From contig JAGKQI010000093.1 of assembly GCA_018806915.1 (NCBI GenBank), forward strand, positions 992,001-1,056,000: a stretch of DNA of 64,000 nucleotides, written 5' to 3'. The notes beneath the pieces were generated by a model. The model searched no databases. It was not told where the DNA came from and worked only from the letters and a program-made list of their open reading frames with translations. Numbering within the stretch: the first letter of the stretch is position 1; the number at the start of each line of letters is the position of its first letter. Below are positions 62,801 through 64,000 of the stretch, in pieces. Source of the DNA: Phytophthora colocasiae. Taxonomy: Eukaryota > Oomycota > Peronosporomycetes > Peronosporales > Peronosporaceae. A program made the translations under genes and the position numbers.

Positions 62801-63932
62801 GCAGCGATCTCGGGAACGCAAGATCCACCCGCGCTTCTCGGTCCTTCGGATGTGCCTCTAGTCCTTCGCTAGACACTCGGTGTCCCAGGTAATCGACCTT
62901 CTTCAGACCCCAGAAACTCTTGGCCACGCTAATCGACAGGTTCCACTTGTCACAGGCTTCCAGCAGTAAATGCACTCGCTCACACAGGTGATCCCAGGAT
63001 CCGGCGGTCACTAAGATGTCGTCGATGTACGATCTTCGTCCAAGTACAGACTGTTCACCGTTCGTCTCCGGGATCCCATCTCGGAAGAGATCCAACGCGG
63101 ATCCGGATCCGGCTGTGGGCGGGATCCGTAGGAAACCATACAGTGCGTTGTCCAACAAACGCTGGTAGATCTGCGGGGCATTCTTGAGACCAAACGGCAT
63201 CCGATTCCACTCAAACAATCCAAACGGGGTGATAAATGCCGAGACGGCCCTTGCGCGATCCGTCATAGAGACAACCCAAAAACCACTAGCCATATCGAGA
63301 GAACAGTACCACAACACGGCGTCGAGATCCTCCAGTAGATCATTGATGAGAGGCATAGGATATACCATCAGCCTCGTCAAGCTATTCACCAGCCTGTAGT
63401 CGATGCAGAGCCTGATATCAACGCCATTCCTCTTGATGATCACGACAATTGGCGAGGCCCATGGTGACGTAGAGACTTGGATGATCTTCGCTTGTAACAA
63501 CCCTTTGATCAGATCCGAAAGTTTCTCGCGATACTGCGGTGCCACTTTACGTACTCGCTGGGCGATCGGCTTGGCGTCTCCCACATCGATGTCACAGATC
63601 GCGCCTACGGCAGGAGGCGGTAAGGCATTACCCTTCCCGATCAGCAGGTGCTTGTACTTCCAGATCTCATTCGCCAGTCGTCGGATCTCCTCAGGCGTGT
63701 TGGAGGCTGGATCCCCCACTTGGAGATCCTCGATCTTCACTTCGACCGTTGCCGTCACAACTTCTGGTAGCACCGCCATCTCCTTCTCGAGATCCTCCGC
63801 GTAGGATCCGCCATTCTCGTGGACAAACACTCCATCGTCGGCGTGATCTTCTGCGGATCCAGGATCCGGCCGGGCACCAACCTCGAGATCTGGCTGGGAC
63901 TCAGCCACGAGATCCGGTCGGGATCCAACCAC
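59850..63932 (-). CDS. Pol polyprotein of element 3 with two RNase H domains and chromodomain
   Basis: 1360 open codons; the real start or gag junction is upstream, perhaps outside the window. In order: RT (CIDYRLVNSLT, GLFEWNRMPFGLKNAPQIYQ, active site YIDD); a degenerate retroviral-type RNase H (VVIVYASEWAISASLTQ, lacking the usual first DAS); a second RNase H of archaeal type with VVSFDRSARVKRGGG, LTVNEAEYNGLLLCFE, VICGDSNLVIRQMRG and WNASADSLASAA, i.e. a full D-E-D-D set; integrase with HHCC (HHYHSSLEGGHQG...CVDC), VIAMDHIP, VIRHDREPGFMSDFF and PQSNGTAERMVQ; GPF module (HLWHGPFRVAEM); and a C-terminal chromodomain (FEVERIADVRTG, FQVFWKGYEDPTWV). No stops, so this copy may be active. Confidence 0.93.
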   Translation of the reverse strand: MVGSRPDLVAESQPDLEVGARPDPGSAEDHADDGVFVHENGGSYAEDLEKEMAVLPEVVTATVEVKIEDLQVGDPASNTPEEIRRLANEIWKYKHLLIGKGNALPPPAVGAICDIDVGDAKPIAQRVRKVAPQYREKLSDLIKGLLQAKIIQVSTSPWASPIVVIIKRNGVDIRLCIDYRLVNSLTRLMVYPMPLINDLLEDLDAVLWYCSLDMASGFWVVSMTDRARAVSAFITPFGLFEWNRMPFGLKNAPQIYQRLLDNALYGFLRIPPTAGSGSALDLFRDGIPETNGEQSVLGRRSYIDDILVTAGSWDHLCERVHLLLEACDKWNLSISVAKSFWGLKKVDYLGHRVSSEGLEAHPKDREARVDLAFPRSLRAMQSFLGSLNYYARFIEDMAIYASVLYELREVDFAELRSSRKILQPTDSVIKDPEDPSSPRDPDEKWIRASAAFEALKRKIASTPTLRHFDPDKQPVVIVYASEWAISASLTQDHDGIYMPVMFVSRSLKPNEVNYGIVEKEVLALLRILDLGYSMLVERRIRVLTRHFTLRWLFRSTGLQGRLGQWAALLSPWALEITKCTKGEDEILGSLAASITPRSEVDQALVNIAPRKEPRRAIQMPVPTVGPEEELWVVSFDRSARVKRGGGSFSAIVWKLPEWRVIKAASRYAEKLTVNEAEYNGLLLCFELLEDLAKERLVICGDSNLVIRQMRGEIDCKAPALTLLRQKALMRLRDWPDHDLLHVKRAWNASADSLASAALQRESGITVDQGADHEDLVTLNRLDEILTSGSEVPTPRISAVATRRQAREGRPRVFDEESVQRLRIDRIRQAQDEETWIFNLKSFLRGQLTDLTAAEAKTCRLLADNFELDEDELLFYCTPSRRAEADRDGLLRLVIPETLQADLLHHYHSSLEGGHQGIGRTYQRIKDHFYWRGLFRSVQQFVGECVDCETGKGRPTIRGVSPGNIQATYPFQVIAMDHIPSLPRSKNGNTELLVWVDLFTGYVIVNANNSRTAQAVAESYEICVFRRFGASQVIRHDREPGFMSDFFRAFNRILGQRQRATMAYRPQSNGTAERMVQTITRAIKMYVQDPDQRDWDEYAERLTFALNTAQDRTRGDTPFYIAHGWDPKTTLEATLSVGSTGRRDTDPRRWRYKIQRHYQLARAEVNDRLKQAISERADRQNEAATQHSIEAGSQVWLFLDRVKEGYAKKLAHLWHGPFRVAEMTNEYAARLEIAGTDYHLFPVVHISKLKPVRTFPDRPKIQLTVDEADRLDFDEALLPEDSWERDLEDGEFEVERIADVRTGRPTRYGRIRREFQVFWKGYEDPTWVDEADLNCGALLHEFLQERSKRNRFQAMQSHEEE

Positions 63933-64000
63933 GAGATCCTTGTCTGAGGCGAACTTGTCATCTCCATGTCCTGACGCCGGTGACGGATCCTCACTTGTCC

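Larger units (their letters stand above)
54625..64000 (-). mobile_element. Ty3/gypsy chromovirus, element 3 (dual RNase H), runs off the window
   Basis: Sense strand minus. From right to left: Pol (63932-59850), a 21-bp minisatellite, a long antisense coiled-coil ORF, and a GGATC-repeat-rich region that probably includes the 3' LTR. TGTAGTGGATCC at 54625, next to the Helitron helicase, is a likely outer LTR edge. Gag and the other LTR lie beyond the window. The presence of a second, archaeal-type RNase H places it with the dual-RNase H gypsy elements that I recall being reported from oomycetes. Confidence 0.85.

Overview
The window looks like nuclear DNA of a plant-pathogenic-type oomycete, most likely Phytophthora or a close relative. 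The evidence is: short GT-AG introns (about 60-90 bp) in compact genes; an oomycete-style protein joining rhodanese-like, dual-specificity phosphatase and FYVE-like modules; initiator-like motifs of the TCAYTYY type upstream of genes; Crypton tyrosine-recombinase elements of the oomycete kind; a decayed GH7 cellulase; and inserted mitochondrial fragments. Family names rest on motif recognition by eye; no database search was run.

Layout. 0-12.6 kb: decayed Ty1/copia element, GH7 pseudogene, fragments of Crypton and PIF/Harbinger elements, a coiled-coil pseudogene, a mariner/Stowaway-like element with TACTCCCTCCGT termini, and tRNA-like sequences. 12.65-22.4 kb: a Crypton split by a complete Ty3/gypsy chromovirus (element 1, 12869-20607, target duplication CCAAG). 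23-27.9 kb: C48-peptidase and pogo-like fragments, then a second tyrosine-recombinase element whose ORF is flanked on both sides by inverted arrays of a 20-bp repeat. 28.0-28.5 kb: a mosaic mitochondrial insertion. 28.8-44.5 kb: a gene island with an acyl-CoA synthetase, a SnoaL-like DUF1348 protein, a small unknown protein, a tRNA-binding OB-fold protein, ARPC2 head-to-head with a PH-domain membrane protein, and two rhodanese-phosphatase paralogues separated by a MULE. 45.4-54.6 kb: 3' part of a Helitron (hairpin plus CTAG end) split by a second chromovirus (element 2, 45685-53984, target duplication ACAGG). 54.6 kb to the end: a third chromovirus (element 3), with two RNase H domains and extreme GGATC richness, running off the right edge.

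Main observations. (1) All three chromoviruses carry a long coiled-coil ORF on the strand opposite gag-pol, at the 3' LTR side; in elements 1 and 2 it overlaps the 3' end of the integrase/chromodomain coding region. (2) Elements 1 and 2 are packed, through LTRs, gag, pol and antisense ORF, with perfect short hairpins (7-12 bp stems, small loops) far beyond chance. (3) The tyrosine-recombinase element at 25.7-27.8 kb is bounded by inverted arrays of 20-bp iterons. The ordinary host genes are housekeeping or signalling genes (actin nucleation, acyl activation, phosphatase signalling) in a short gene-dense block between transposon-rich flanks, as expected of a two-speed oomycete genome.
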